Positions 36,635 to 47,600 are shown, counted from the first letter of the stretch. The stretch: DNA of 64,000 nucleotides from Planococcus versutus (GCF_001186155.3 NZ_CP016540.2:1528001-1592000); one strand, 5' to 3'. Translations and numbers: made by a program. The notes: generated by a model not told the origin, from the letters alone.

Positions 36635-37084
36635 ATGATTGAGTGGAATGAACAATGTGTTATTAAAGCCCCGATAGATCGCGTATGGGTGCTGTTTTCA
36701 GACCAACATTTACCAACAATTATGCCGCAATTAGAAAAGCACGAGCTGGTCGAGGGATCTCCTAACAAAATCGGGGCAAAATACGCACAACAAAATCGGA
36801 TTAAAGGGCGTTTAGTAAGCTATATCATGGAACTTACTGTTTTTAGCGATCTACCTGAACACAAACAGAAAGATTTGTATTTTGTTCCTGCTGGACTGTT
36901 TTACATAACACTCAGTTTTGATTTAAAAAAACTAGATGATCACCAAACTCTATTCATTTATCGTGGTTCAAACCGGGGTGCTAATGTTGTCGGGCGAACT
37001 TTGCTAAAGTTGGATTCACAAAATAGCAGCAAGCAAGAAGTATTAGCATTTATGCAACGAGTGAAAAAAATTGCAGAGTCATAA
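36635..37084 (+). CDS. SRPBCC family protein, paralogue
   Basis: A 149-residue protein sharing the layout of the upstream gene (WNEQCVIKAPIDRVWVLFSDQHLPTIMPQLEKHEL; YRGSNRG versus YEGSNKG). The CAGGAGG site lies inside the end of the first gene. The sequences have diverged widely, so the duplication is not recent. Probably two related binding proteins or a heterodimer. Confidence 0.78.
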   Translation: MIEWNEQCVIKAPIDRVWVLFSDQHLPTIMPQLEKHELVEGSPNKIGAKYAQQNRIKGRLVSYIMELTVFSDLPEHKQKDLYFVPAGLFYITLSFDLKKLDDHQTLFIYRGSNRGANVVGRTLLKLDSQNSSKQEVLAFMQRVKKIAES

Positions 37085-37467
37085 GATTTTGCAACAGAGG
37101 CTTTACTGTGGGTGAGTGAAAAGTGAGAGCGAATAGATTGCTGATTATGTGCACAGTGGCTAGATAAAGCGCATCGAAGAGTTTATCATTTGCCGATGCC
37201 GACTAAAGAGCGGATAAAAGAACAATCAGTAAACAGCTGAAAGAGAATAGCCAACTGTTATCGTGTTTTGGGTTATACATGTAACAAACTACTTAAGGAA
37301 ATTTAATGATAAATAAAAACCGTTAACAACAAAAAAAATACGTAATACACAGGTTGTATAGCGACTATTTATAAACATCTGTATCATACAATACAAGGCG
37401 CCACAATGATTCGAAATCAGCAAAAGGGGATGGGTATAATTAATGTTTATAAAAAAGAACAAATTGT
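37085..37467. other. Intergenic region, possible gene remnants
   Basis: No intact ORF. Short coding-like stretches occur (for example VYHLPMPTKERIKEQS near 37180-37220) between stops, suggesting a decayed gene. An inverted repeat TTGTAT...ATACAA occurs near 37353-37393. Nothing identifiable. Confidence 0.3.
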
Positions 37468-37993
37468 GTGTATAGAAGGAACGCTAGAAAGAACGGACAG
37501 CAAAGTAAAAGAATTCGTCACTTAAGTCCGAGAGCTACAACTTTAGGAGTTGTGAGAAAAGATCAATTGATTTTATTAGAACAACAATTTGTGAGACATT
37601 CAGCAGGAAATGGTCCTTTTTACCGACCGATTGGCGGAAGCATTGAACTGGGAGAGACGTCTGGTAATGCTTTGAAACGAGAATTACAAGAAGAAAGTAG
37701 CGCTGATATTGATATCGCGCGTTACTAAGGCGTATTAGAGAATATTTACACCATGAACCAACAAACTTATCATGAAATTTCACTGGTTCATGAAGTAGCC
37801 CTTTAGAGACCAAGGTTTGTACGCAGAAGAAAAAATCGACGTGATAGAACAAGGGAAAAAGACCCAAGCAAAATGGGTATCTATAGAAGAGCTTCTGCTT
37901 GAAAAAACCGTTCTTTATCCATTAGGGCTACTTGATCTACTATTGAATTCGCGACAAGCTATAGAATCCAATCCAAAGTATAATCAACAATAG
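37468..37993 (+). pseudogene. NUDIX hydrolase, broken
   Basis: A NUDIX-family pyrophosphohydrolase remnant. The Nudix box is intact (GGSIELGETSGNALKRELQEES). The frame is broken by TAA at 37726 where relatives would continue Y-x-GVLEN, and by a lost base near 37801-37805. After that the frame resumes FRDQGLYAEEKIDVIEQGK and ends LDLLLNSRQAIESN. The original N-terminus is unclear. Confidence 0.7.
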
Positions 37994-38076
37994 ACAATCA
38001 ACAAGAACATCCAACGTTGTTGTATACTAAAAACAATCTTCTCGCTTGATCAAGTAGCGACGAAAGGAGACTTTCT

Positions 38077-40083
38077 TTGACAAACTATCTCATTATGATT
38101 TTGGAATTACTTTTAATCGCAGTATTTATTTTTTACGTAAGTGGTCGATTGATGGGATCAAAAGTTAATTTTACGAAGAGACTTCTCTCCGTATTGCTAG
38201 GAGTTAGTTTAACCACTTTTGTTTATTGGTATTCGTATTTACGCCATACTGATTTTCTAAGCGAAGGCATGGGCTTTGCAGTTGCTGATGCGAGTGCCAT
38301 CATTTGGATTGGCAGCATGTTGCTCATTTCGATGTTGTTTTATTTGTTTTTCGAGTTATTTGATCCAATTGAACTAGGAGACCGAGGCGAACGCATCACA
38401 GGGCAAAAGTTTATCGTTCAACGTATGAAACATCGCTGGATGCGTCAAAAACGATTAAGCAAAGTAGTAGAAATTGCTGTACGAAATGGCTTTTCACGTA
38501 CCATACGCTATGCACGTCATAGAGAAAGTAATCGAGATTTTGCCATTGCGTTCCGTGACACATTAGAACAAAGTGGTGGGATTTTCATTAAGTTTGGTCA
38601 AGTTCTATCTACACGTACAGAGTTGTTTTCACCAGTATTCATCGAAGAACTGGAAACTCTGCAACAAGACGTTAAACCCTTAACTACTGATCAAGTGACG
38701 ATGATTTTGAAAAAATCTTTGTCCGCAGGAGTAGAAGACGTCTTTTCTGAATTTACCATGGAACCGCTTGCTGCCGGATCTATTGGCCAAGTGCACCGTG
38801 CCGTATTGAAAAAAACGCAAGAAGATGTGGTTGTAAAGCTTTTACGCCCTGAAGTTAAAGGTGTTATGTTGAATGATTTGGATATTCTCGTTGAATTTGC
38901 GGAATGGGTAACTAGTAAATCTGCGTGGGCAGAGAACATTGGGTTCCGTGAACTTGCTGTCGGTTTTGCAAACGGATTGCGCGAAGAAATCAATTTTGAA
39001 ATTGAAATGCGCAATACCATTCAAGTCGCAAACGCCTTGAAAAAAAGCGATTATTCGGTAAAAATTCCGCATATCTACCAGGAATACAGCACCGATAATT
39101 TGATTGTGATGCAGTTTTTCAAAGGCAAAAGCATTTCGCGCGGACAAGCAGTATTTGATCAATTTAATATTAGTCAAAAAGAATTTGGCCGCACAGTTTT
39201 GTTCTCTTTTTTCGAACAAATGTTATTTTCAGGTATTTTTCATGCCGATCCACATCCAGGTAACATCTTTATAGACGAACAAGATGGCAAACCGATTCTT
39301 TTAGACTTTGGCGCGGTTGGTAGACTCGCTGCCGTCCAGCAAGACGGTTTAAACTTGTTTATCATTGGTGTGCAACAAAATGATGCAGAAATCGTTTGTG
39401 ACGCGATTAACTCGCTTGTGGAAGACAATACGCACATTGATCGCCAAAAACTCGAACAAGCCGTGGGACAATTGCTGTTGAAGATTGTGTACGTAGATAA
39501 AATACAAACCGAAGAACTGATTCTTGCCATGTTTGATATTGTTCGTGAATTTGGCTTAGCGTTTTATCCTTCTGTGGGTATGGCGCTACGCTCATTAATT
39601 AGTTTAGATAGTACATTGCATACCATTGATTCAAAATTTGATATGTTCACAGAAGCGAAAGTTTTTGCAAAAAAATACAAAACATCCGTTTTGAAAAAAC
39701 CATTCAAAGAACCACGTGAGACTAAACAAAAAATCGAAGAAGAGCTTGCTTTGCTAATTCCAGAACTGATGAAGTTGCCAAAACGTGCAGATCAACTGAT
39801 TCAACGCATTGAAGGCGGCAAGATGATTTTGCACCATGACGTGTTTTCCGATAAACACAACGCCAATTTTATCTTGCAGTTATTTTCGCGGTTCGTGTTA
39901 TTGTTCTCGGGAATCACGTTTGGCATTATTTCGGCCGCTCTACTGGCCATTGCGCAGTTTATCAATACGGCTTATGCTGTTTACTTAAACACAGCAGCGT
40001 ATACTGGACTGTTCTTATGCGTTATTTTGCTTGTCCGACTATCAATTCAAGCAATACGTGATATGAAACGCAGTACGACATAA
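38077..40083 (+). CDS. AarF/ABC1/UbiB atypical kinase family protein
   Basis: A 668-residue membrane-associated atypical kinase. N-terminal membrane helices lie near residues 3-20, 35-53 and 70-92. The family's KxGQ motif is at 172-175 (KFGQ), the Ala-rich nucleotide loop at 231-240 (LAAGSIGQVH), HADPHPGNIF near 389-398 and the metal-binding DFG at 410-412. Two C-terminal helices are near 615-660. The N-terminal membrane part makes it longer than typical UbiB (~550). Start TTG behind GAAAGGAGA. Relatives support quinone or isoprenoid lipid homeostasis. Confidence 0.9.
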   Translation: MTNYLIMILELLLIAVFIFYVSGRLMGSKVNFTKRLLSVLLGVSLTTFVYWYSYLRHTDFLSEGMGFAVADASAIIWIGSMLLISMLFYLFFELFDPIELGDRGERITGQKFIVQRMKHRWMRQKRLSKVVEIAVRNGFSRTIRYARHRESNRDFAIAFRDTLEQSGGIFIKFGQVLSTRTELFSPVFIEELETLQQDVKPLTTDQVTMILKKSLSAGVEDVFSEFTMEPLAAGSIGQVHRAVLKKTQEDVVVKLLRPEVKGVMLNDLDILVEFAEWVTSKSAWAENIGFRELAVGFANGLREEINFEIEMRNTIQVANALKKSDYSVKIPHIYQEYSTDNLIVMQFFKGKSISRGQAVFDQFNISQKEFGRTVLFSFFEQMLFSGIFHADPHPGNIFIDEQDGKPILLDFGAVGRLAAVQQDGLNLFIIGVQQNDAEIVCDAINSLVEDNTHIDRQKLEQAVGQLLLKIVYVDKIQTEELILAMFDIVREFGLAFYPSVGMALRSLISLDSTLHTIDSKFDMFTEAKVFAKKYKTSVLKKPFKEPRETKQKIEEELALLIPELMKLPKRADQLIQRIEGGKMILHHDVFSDKHNANFILQLFSRFVLLFSGITFGIISAALLAIAQFINTAYAVYLNTAAYTGLFLCVILLVRLSIQAIRDMKRSTT

Positions 40084-40100
40084 AACAAGAGGAGAATGCT

Positions 40101-40142
40101 AAAAAGACAACCAATTAAAGCACTAATTGGTTGTCTTTTTTC
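40101..40142 (+). terminator. Intrinsic terminator after aarF-like gene
   Basis: Perfect 17-bp stem AAAAAGACAACCAATTA (40101-40117) with its complement (40124-40140), T-run at the end. Confidence 0.9.
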
Positions 40143-41098
<956 letters not shown>

Positions 41099-41944
41099 GT
41101 GTTTCTATTGTCCATACTCACAGATCTTTGCTCCCCGCCGTTTTTATCTCACAGCATTGAATCGTTTTTGATACCAGTCGGCGAGTCACACCAAACTCCG
41201 CTCCACCAGCACCCAGCAACTATAGAATTGGTGCTAATGTTAGAAGGTGCCGTCCAGTGCGACATCAACGATGAAAGGCATACAGCCTCTAGTGCTACAG
41301 TATTGGTCATTCCATCCGAATCTTGGCATGAGCAAGTGTATGCTGCGTCTCAACAACAATGCGGCTACCAGTTGACTGTTTGCTTGAATTCGGACCTGCT
41401 CCCTTCTTTTATAGCAAAGTGGCCACCCGTTATACCGATTCGTGACATAAAAAGACTTAAAAGCTTGTTTGTTCACTTACAACACGAGAAAGAGTGGCCA
41501 CAGACAGATTCACATCAAATTAAACAGCAACTACTCGGGCTCTTGTTTACGTTCATCAACCGCTCCACAATTACACAAAACACAAGAAATGAGCTCTCTC
41601 TTGAAGATCTCATTGGAAAAATTAAAAATCATATAGAAGAAAACCATTCCAAATCGTTATCACTTGAACAGTTGGCCAATCAGTTTCAACTAACTAAATA
41701 CGAATTGGCACGGCTTTTCAAGCAGGTAACCGGAATAAGTCCGCTCCAGTACATCATCTGGTGTCGCATCATGACCGCTAAACGATTGCTGCAGACAACC
41801 CAGCTTTCTATTGCGCTTGTTGCAAAAAAAGTTGGTTATAAAAGCGCAACACAGTTTCAAGCAGCGTTTAAAAAAACAACCGGTGTCACACCACGTTCTT
41901 ATCGTATTCACTCTATATCGAGTAGTAACATTAAAAAAAGTTGA
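41099..41944 (+). CDS. AraC-family transcriptional regulator
   Basis: A 281-residue regulator: N-terminal cupin-like sensor (HQHPATIELVLMLEGAVQCDIN...VLVIPSESWHE) and C-terminal double helix-turn-helix (SLEQLANQFQLTKYELARLFKQVTGISPLQYI; ALVAKKVGYKSATQFQAAFKKTTGVTPRSYR). Start uncertain: GTG 41099 lacks a clear ribosome site. It precedes the MFS exporter on the same strand at 308 bp and may control it. Confidence 0.88.
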   Translation: MFLLSILTDLCSPPFLSHSIESFLIPVGESHQTPLHQHPATIELVLMLEGAVQCDINDERHTASSATVLVIPSESWHEQVYAASQQQCGYQLTVCLNSDLLPSFIAKWPPVIPIRDIKRLKSLFVHLQHEKEWPQTDSHQIKQQLLGLLFTFINRSTITQNTRNELSLEDLIGKIKNHIEENHSKSLSLEQLANQFQLTKYELARLFKQVTGISPLQYIIWCRIMTAKRLLQTTQLSIALVAKKVGYKSATQFQAAFKKTTGVTPRSYRIHSISSSNIKKS

Positions 41945-42251
41945 GTATTCGCAAACAAGCTGGATGATTCCGTAAACAAACACACAATCTCTGCAAACAA
42001 AGCTATTGTTTTAGCTGATCTATATTAAGAATGAACGTGTCCATTGTAGACTGCGACTTTTTCAAACAGTCGCTCTATTTTTAGCGTTTGAAACCAGCTA
42101 TACCGATTAACTCATTAGAGACTTGATCTTCGCAACGTTGTTAGTTGAAAAACAGCCGGCCGAACGGTAGTGTGTGAGAGAAAGTAACTGTTACATTCGT
42201 CTGTAATGTGGTTAGTAATCTTACAAAACTATTCAAAAATGAGGGCTGACG
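41945..42251. other. Intergenic leader before MFS exporter, 307 bp
   Basis: Contains an inverted repeat TTTCAAAC (42060-42067) / GTTTGAAA (42086-42093) and a smaller hairpin GCGACT...AGTCGC at about 42052-42073. These overlap, so alternative folding is possible. No ORF. The exporter ribosome site GAGGG lies at its end. Confidence 0.35.
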
Positions 42252-43742
42252 ATGGAATACAAGCAACAAGAAACAAAATATGAGTACGCAGCTGATAACC
42301 CAAACATTAACGTGTTTCCCATCATGCTGTCGTTAATTATCGGGGCTTTTTTTGCCATATTAAACGAAACTTTACTAAACATCGCGCTCGTGACATTGAC
42401 TGAAGAATTTTCAATTACTTTGCCAACAGTCCAATGGATGGTTACTGGCTTTTTACTGGTAATGGCTGTGATCATTCCGGTATCTGCCTTATTGCTGCAA
42501 TGGTTTACCACGCGTCAATTGTTTTTAGCCACGATGTCCATTTTTACCATGGGGACCATTGTCAGTGCCAGTGCACCGACGTTTTCCATTCTACTTGTCG
42601 GGCGATTAATTCAAGCGGTGGGCACAGGGTTATTAATCCCCGTTGTCTTTAACGTGGTGTTACTCATTTACCCTCCGCACAAACGTGGCAAGGTAATGGG
42701 AATCGTTGGTCTTGTTATTATGTTTGCACCTTCTATCGGACCTACATTGTCAGGTGTAATTGTCGAATACTTTGGATGGCGTTACCTTTTTATTGTGGTC
42801 ATTCCATTTGCGTTGTTTTCCATCGCGTTTGCTTATAAGTATTTAGTAAACGTCTCAGAAGTAACAAAACCCAAAATTGACGTGTTGTCGCTAGTGTTTT
42901 CAACTATTGGGTTTGGGTCACTGGTTTACGGCTTTAGTTCTGTCGGATCAAGCGATAACGGATTTTTAAGTATGCCTGTTTTACTAACGATCAGTACGGG
43001 CTTGTTAGGAATTGCATTGTTTACTCTCCGGCAATTTAAACTAAAAGACCCTGTCATGGACTTACGTGTGTTTAAATACCCCATGTTTACACACGGCGTG
43101 TTGTTATTTTTAATCATTATTATGGTCATGTTTGCTTCTGAAATCATTTTGCCGATTTACATGCAAGGCCCGTTAGCATTAACGGCCGCTACGGCGGGAC
43201 TTATTTTATTGCCAGGAGCTTTATTGAACGGATTAATGTCGCCAATAATGGGTGCGGTTTTCGATAAATACGGACCCAAAGTATTAATGATTCCCGCGAC
43301 ACTTGTATTAAGTGCAACGATGTTTGTGTTGAGCCGTTTGACAATTGACACCTCTCTATGGATTATTGTGGTTAGCTATATCGTATTAATGTTGGCCATT
43401 TCAGCTATTATGATGCCTGCTGAAACAAACGGATTAAACCAATTGCCAAAACGACTTTATCCGCATGGCACAGCCGTCATGACGACGTTGCAACCGGTAG
43501 CAGGTGCCATTGGTGTATCGTTGTTCTTGAGCATACTCAATGCGAGACAACTAAAGATTTTGCAACAATCTGCGACTCCCACAGATGCAGCCACCATCAA
43601 TGCCGCCATGGTTGCAGGAGTTGAACTCGTGTACTTTATCGCTTTTGTGCTATCCATTGGCGCGGTGTTTTTGTCCTTTATGGCGTACCGTGCGGTTCCC
43701 AAAGAATTAGATGAGCCCCCAATAAAAGAAAAGGAATGCTAG
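42252..43742 (+). CDS. MFS multidrug exporter, DHA2 (EmrB/QacA) type
   Basis: A 496-residue proton-driven exporter with about 14 membrane helices. Motifs: LNETLLNIAL in helix 1, WMVTGFLLVMAVIIPVSALL in helix 2, GRLIQAVGTGLLIPV (helix 4, motif B) and GPTLSGVIVEYFGWRYLFIVVIP (motif C). Pattern similar to LmrB and Lde/MdrL of Firmicutes. It follows an AraC regulator and precedes a second, convergent MFS exporter gene. Confidence 0.92.
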   Translation: MEYKQQETKYEYAADNPNINVFPIMLSLIIGAFFAILNETLLNIALVTLTEEFSITLPTVQWMVTGFLLVMAVIIPVSALLLQWFTTRQLFLATMSIFTMGTIVSASAPTFSILLVGRLIQAVGTGLLIPVVFNVVLLIYPPHKRGKVMGIVGLVIMFAPSIGPTLSGVIVEYFGWRYLFIVVIPFALFSIAFAYKYLVNVSEVTKPKIDVLSLVFSTIGFGSLVYGFSSVGSSDNGFLSMPVLLTISTGLLGIALFTLRQFKLKDPVMDLRVFKYPMFTHGVLLFLIIIMVMFASEIILPIYMQGPLALTAATAGLILLPGALLNGLMSPIMGAVFDKYGPKVLMIPATLVLSATMFVLSRLTIDTSLWIIVVSYIVLMLAISAIMMPAETNGLNQLPKRLYPHGTAVMTTLQPVAGAIGVSLFLSILNARQLKILQQSATPTDAATINAAMVAGVELVYFIAFVLSIGAVFLSFMAYRAVPKELDEPPIKEKEC

Positions 43743-43854
43743 CAATCATCTTGTTCTACTGGTTTTATGTCTTTAGTAGATCCGGATAATCTTAAGTTGA
43801 AGTAGTAAACGTAAAAGTTTCGTTTGCATGCGCCAACAACCCATAAGTTAAACA

Positions 43855-43893
43855 AAAAACAAGAGCGGGAAAAATTCTCCGCTCTTGTTTTTA
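43855..43893. terminator. Bidirectional terminator
   Basis: AAAAACAAGAGCGG (from 43855) pairs with CCGCTCTTGTTTTT (43879-43892), between the two convergent MFS genes. Confidence 0.88.
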
Positions 43894-43905
43894 TATTAAA
43901 ACACG

Positions 43906-45147
43906 TTACGATACCGAATCTGAATGGTTCTTTTGTTTATCCTTAGCCACAAGTTGGCGATGCCCGGTTAAGCCGAAAAATGCGAACATGCCAATGACTG
44001 ACGTACCAAATAAAATCGTGCCCATCGGTATGGCTGAAATTTCATTAATGCCAACTAGTGGTGAAACGGCTGAACCAATCACCAGTGGCAACATCCCCAC
44101 TACCGCACTAGCGCTTCCAGCTCGGTGTCCTTGTCCTTTCATCGCAAGTGTAAACGAACTCGTAAAAATCATGCCAATCGCAATCATGTAAATAAAAATT
44201 GAAATCACAAGTGATGCGAGCGGTCCTTCAATAATCGTCATGAGCAATAACACAAATGTGGCACTCACTGCAACGACTACCGCTCCTTGTAACAATCGGT
44301 GCTCTGACACAATGTCACCAAACTTGCCAATGATAACACTACCGAGAATCATCGCGATGCCATTAATGCCAAACAACACACTAAAGGTTTGCGGAGAAAC
44401 ACCATAAATGTCTTGATACACAAAAGGCGTTCCAGCAACATATGCAAAACTGCCACCATGAATGAGCCCAACGACTAAGGCATAGCCAATAAACGGACGT
44501 TCTTTAAACAAACTGCCCATCGTGCGAATCGAATGACCAATGGAACTGGGTACGCGTTGTTCAGGTGATAAGGTTTCCGGTAGACGTAGTGTAACAACTA
44601 CTACCATGACAACACCCAGCAAACCAAGAAAATAAAAAATTGTTTCCCAACCGGCAAATGGCAAAGTCAAAATCGCGCCACCTGCAATAGGAGCAGCCAT
44701 AGGAGCAACTGCATTAATGACCATTAACAATGCAAAAAATTTAGTCATTTCACGGCCTGTGAACACATCACTGACTACCGCTTTTGATAAAACCACTCCA
44801 CCAGATGCGGTAAACCCTTGTACAAAACGAGCGGCAATCAGCAACTCAATGTTCGGTGCCAAAGCACACAATATAGACGCCAACGCAAATAAAATCACTG
44901 AGACAATGAGCGGTTTGCGTCTGCCTATAGCGTCACTAAAAGGACCCACAACAATTTGCCCAGCAGCGAGTCCTATTAAACACGCAGTCAAACTAAGCTG
45001 AACAAATGACACATGCGCATCGAGCTCGTTGGCGATGGCTGGAAACGCCGGCAAATACATATCGATATTCAACGGGGCTAGTATGCCAAGCATGCTCAAG
45101 ATCAATGCCAGACCAATTCGCTTTCTTCCTTTTGGGTTTTGCAACAT
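43906..45147 (-). CDS. Bcr/CflA-type MFS drug exporter
   Basis: A 413-residue, 12-helix DHA1 exporter of the Bcr/CflA group (chloramphenicol, bicyclomycin, sulfonamide efflux). Typical opening LGILAPLNIDMYLPAFPAIA, motif A-like GPFSDAIGRRKPLI and RFVQGFTASGGVVLSKAVVSDVF. AAAGGTG precedes the ATG. The substrate is not determinable from sequence. Confidence 0.92.
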   Translation of the reverse strand: MLQNPKGRKRIGLALILSMLGILAPLNIDMYLPAFPAIANELDAHVSFVQLSLTACLIGLAAGQIVVGPFSDAIGRRKPLIVSVILFALASILCALAPNIELLIAARFVQGFTASGGVVLSKAVVSDVFTGREMTKFFALLMVINAVAPMAAPIAGGAILTLPFAGWETIFYFLGLLGVVMVVVVTLRLPETLSPEQRVPSSIGHSIRTMGSLFKERPFIGYALVVGLIHGGSFAYVAGTPFVYQDIYGVSPQTFSVLFGINGIAMILGSVIIGKFGDIVSEHRLLQGAVVVAVSATFVLLLMTIIEGPLASLVISIFIYMIAIGMIFTSSFTLAMKGQGHRAGSASAVVGMLPLVIGSAVSPLVGINEISAIPMGTILFGTSVIGMFAFFGLTGHRQLVAKDKQKNHSDSVS

Positions 45148-45508
45148 ATCTTGAAAGCACCTTTCAGTTCTATATAAATTCTTTATTAACTATACAATAT
45201 TCTGGTGAAAGGTGTAGGACTTTTCTAAAGTTATCCAAAAGCTTCTCTCTTTTCAATTGCAACACCTACCAAGTTTAAACATGCCAACAACTATTTTTAC
45301 CAGTGGTTTTTTACTGTTTTTTTGTTGATTGCTGTGTTTGATTTAATAAATTGTTCCTTAAGTAGATTACTACATTTATAATATAATACACTCTATTCTT
45401 CTTTTTAAACTTGTTGCATAGCCCATGCATTGCCTTGAATGAAAAAACCGTGTGTGGTCTTTTTAGAACTGCTCTATAAGCTTTCTTTCTTTAAAATATA
45501 ACGTTTCA
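45148..45508. other. Intergenic region, 361 bp
   Basis: AT-rich upstream DNA of the Bcr-type gene. No supportable ORF, RNA or repeat. Confidence 0.4.
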
Positions 45509-45670
45509 ATGGTATATTGGCTCACTGTTATTCCCATTATGTTTTTAGTCGTTTTACTTATGAACGTAGTTATTGGTTATTACTTCCTAAAAGTTCGTGA
45601 TAAAAGTTATTGGGTTGCTTCTACTGTCATGAGTTTTGTGGGCACCATCATCTTTGTCTCTATTTTATAG
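45509..45670 (+). CDS. Small membrane protein, 53 aa
   Basis: A 53-residue hydrophobic ORF (MVYWLTVIPIMFLVVLLM...GYYFLKVRDKSYWVASTVMSFVGTIIFVSIL) with two helices around a basic hairpin loop, positioned just before a terminator. No clear ribosome site, which lowers confidence. Not recognised. Confidence 0.4.
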   Translation: MVYWLTVIPIMFLVVLLMNVVIGYYFLKVRDKSYWVASTVMSFVGTIIFVSIL

Positions 45671-45680
45671 CAAGTCTACA

Positions 45681-45713
45681 AAAAAAACGTCCAGCAACTG
45701 CCGGACGTTTTTT
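45681..45713. terminator. Bidirectional terminator
   Basis: AAAAAACGTCC (45682-45692) pairs with GGACGTTTTTT (45703-45713). It ends the acyl-CoA ligase gene on minus. Confidence 0.85.
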
Positions 45714-45721
45714 AAATCAGT

Positions 45722-47308
45722 TTATTTTTTTGAACCGTTCCAATACATTTCGCGCAGCCTGAATTTTTGCAGCTTGCCAGTAGCGGTCTTTGGTAGATCT
45801 TCTACAAACTCAATTGATTTTGGCGCTTTGAAATGTGCCATATTGTTACGTGTGTAAGTAATGATGTCTTGTTCTGTAACTTCCGCACCTTCACGCAAGA
45901 CAATAATGGCTTTTGGTACTTCTCCCCATTTCTCATCTGGTACTGCGATCACTGCGACTTCCATCACAGCAGGATGTTTGTAAAGGACGCCTTCTATTTC
46001 AGTAGAAGAAATGTTTTCGCCGCCGGAAATGATTATGTCTTTGATTCGATCTTGGATTTCAATATAACCATCTGGGTATGTTACAGCCAAATCCCCTGTA
46101 TAAAACCAGCCATCTTTAATCGCTTCTGCTGTTTTCTCTGGATCTTTATAATAGCCACTCATAACCACATTCCCTCGCGTAATAATTTCACCTAATTCCT
46201 TGCCATTCCATTCGACTTCTTTGTTGGTTTCTTGATTGACAACTTTGGTTTCTCCATTAAATGCTAATTCAATGCCTTGTCGTGCTTTAATGGTCGCTTG
46301 TTCTTCTAGGGTTTTGTCGTTAAACTCTTTTTTCCATTCATTATACAAAATAAATGGGGACGTTTCAGTTAATCCGTATGCATGCATCATATTCAAGCCA
46401 AGCAATTCTTGTGCTTTACCAATCAACGCTGCAGCAGGAGGTGAACCCGCTGTTGCCATCCGCGGATGGGTGGTCATCTTAATGGTTTTTGCTTTCGGTT
46501 CATTGACAAGCATGTTGACGACAGTCGGTGCACCGCATAACACAGAAATTTGGTGCGTTTCAAATAAATCCAAAATCAGCTGCGGATCGACTTTTCGCAA
46601 GCAGACATGCGTGCCACCAGCTGCAGTTATGGCCCATACACCGCCCCACCCGTTCGCATGGAACATTGGCAAAGTATGCAAATAAACATCATCGTGTTCT
46701 ACTTTTAAATGATACAAAAAGTTCGCGGCATTCAAGTAATTACTGCGATGCGTCAGCATGACACCTTTAGGATTAGACGTGGTTCCGCTAGTGTAGTTTA
46801 AAGTCAGCATTTGGTTTTCATCAATGCGCACTTCCGGTAATACAAACTCACTCTCTGTTTGAATGAATGCTTCGTAACTAACACCGTTAATTTTTGAATC
46901 ATGACCATCAACGTGAACGACAATAAACTTATCAATCGGCAGTTTGTCTTGAATGTCTTCAATTAATTTACCGAACTCTGCATCCACAATTAAGGTTTTT
47001 GCATCACTATGATTGAGGATGTATTCCAAATCCTTGTCAGTTAAACGGTAATTAAGAGGCACCATGACTGCGCCAATCTGACAAATACCATAAAAGCATT
47101 CCAACATGTAATGCGTGTTTGGAAGCATGACTGCAACATGGTCGCCTTGTAGGACTCCTGCTTTATGCAACGCATATGCCAGTTGATCAGTTCGTTTGCC
47201 AAATTCTTTGTATGTAAAGGTTTTTTCTTCATCAATAACCGCAATTTTATCTGGGTAATACTTAACAGCTCTTCGTTTCCAATCAAGTGGCGTTAACGGT
47301 GCAATCAT
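45722..47308 (-). CDS. Fatty-acid/acyl-CoA ligase (AMP-forming)
   Basis: A 528-residue ANL-superfamily enzyme activating a carboxylic acid to acyl-CoA via acyl-AMP. Motifs: YTSGTTSNPKGVMLTH (P-loop), MFHANGWG, HAYGLTETSP (A5), GWFYTGDLAVTYPDGYIEIQDRIKD (A7-A8) and the catalytic Lys in PKTATGKLQK near the C-terminus. Similar to the medium/long-chain fatty acyl-CoA synthetase group. The leader contains a terminator-like hairpin 43 bases upstream of the start, suggesting attenuation. Confidence 0.92.
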   Translation of the reverse strand: MIAPLTPLDWKRRAVKYYPDKIAVIDEEKTFTYKEFGKRTDQLAYALHKAGVLQGDHVAVMLPNTHYMLECFYGICQIGAVMVPLNYRLTDKDLEYILNHSDAKTLIVDAEFGKLIEDIQDKLPIDKFIVVHVDGHDSKINGVSYEAFIQTESEFVLPEVRIDENQMLTLNYTSGTTSNPKGVMLTHRSNYLNAANFLYHLKVEHDDVYLHTLPMFHANGWGGVWAITAAGGTHVCLRKVDPQLILDLFETHQISVLCGAPTVVNMLVNEPKAKTIKMTTHPRMATAGSPPAAALIGKAQELLGLNMMHAYGLTETSPFILYNEWKKEFNDKTLEEQATIKARQGIELAFNGETKVVNQETNKEVEWNGKELGEIITRGNVVMSGYYKDPEKTAEAIKDGWFYTGDLAVTYPDGYIEIQDRIKDIIISGGENISSTEIEGVLYKHPAVMEVAVIAVPDEKWGEVPKAIIVLREGAEVTEQDIITYTRNNMAHFKAPKSIEFVEDLPKTATGKLQKFRLREMYWNGSKK

Positions 47309-47345
47309 TTTTGGTAGTCCCCTTTCAATCTCGTCGTTGGTTAAT

Positions 47346-47374
47346 AAAGAAAAGCGAAGACAGCTCTTCGCTTT
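47346..47374 (-). terminator. Terminator-like hairpin in the acyl-CoA ligase leader
   Basis: AAAGCGAAGA (47351-47360) and TCTTCGCTTT (47365-47374) form a perfect 10-bp stem. In the minus-strand transcript it is followed by U-rich sequence and lies 43 bases before the start codon. It could be an attenuator or the end of a short upstream RNA. Confidence 0.6.
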
Positions 47375-47600
47375 GTATTTGCTCCATTTCCTTTTCTGAC
47401 TGTGCTCACTCTATTTCTTGTAATTGGAATGGATAGAGGCGAAGTCACCACGCGTTAACTATTTCCTAACTCTTCGAAAAACTTAAAAGCATAAAGAGCG
47501 CTTTGCTTTAAATAAAGCTAACTAAACTGCTGTATCGCAAGTATAAAGAGTGTTTGGAACTGTGTCAATATAGTTTCCAGAATAGACAAATAACTCAAAA
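47375..47600. other. Leader/intergenic region
   Basis: Between the leader hairpin and the ArsR terminator. Contains plus-strand GGCGAAGTCACC at 47438-47449, whose minus copy CTTCGC could compete for GCGAAG of the hairpin. No ORF. Confidence 0.35.

Noticed and set aside
47375..47540. T-box leader for the acyl-CoA ligase
   Set aside because: A plus-strand ACCACGCGTTAAC recalls a T-box fragment, but the core GGGTGG is absent, it is on the wrong strand and no tRNA-related gene follows.
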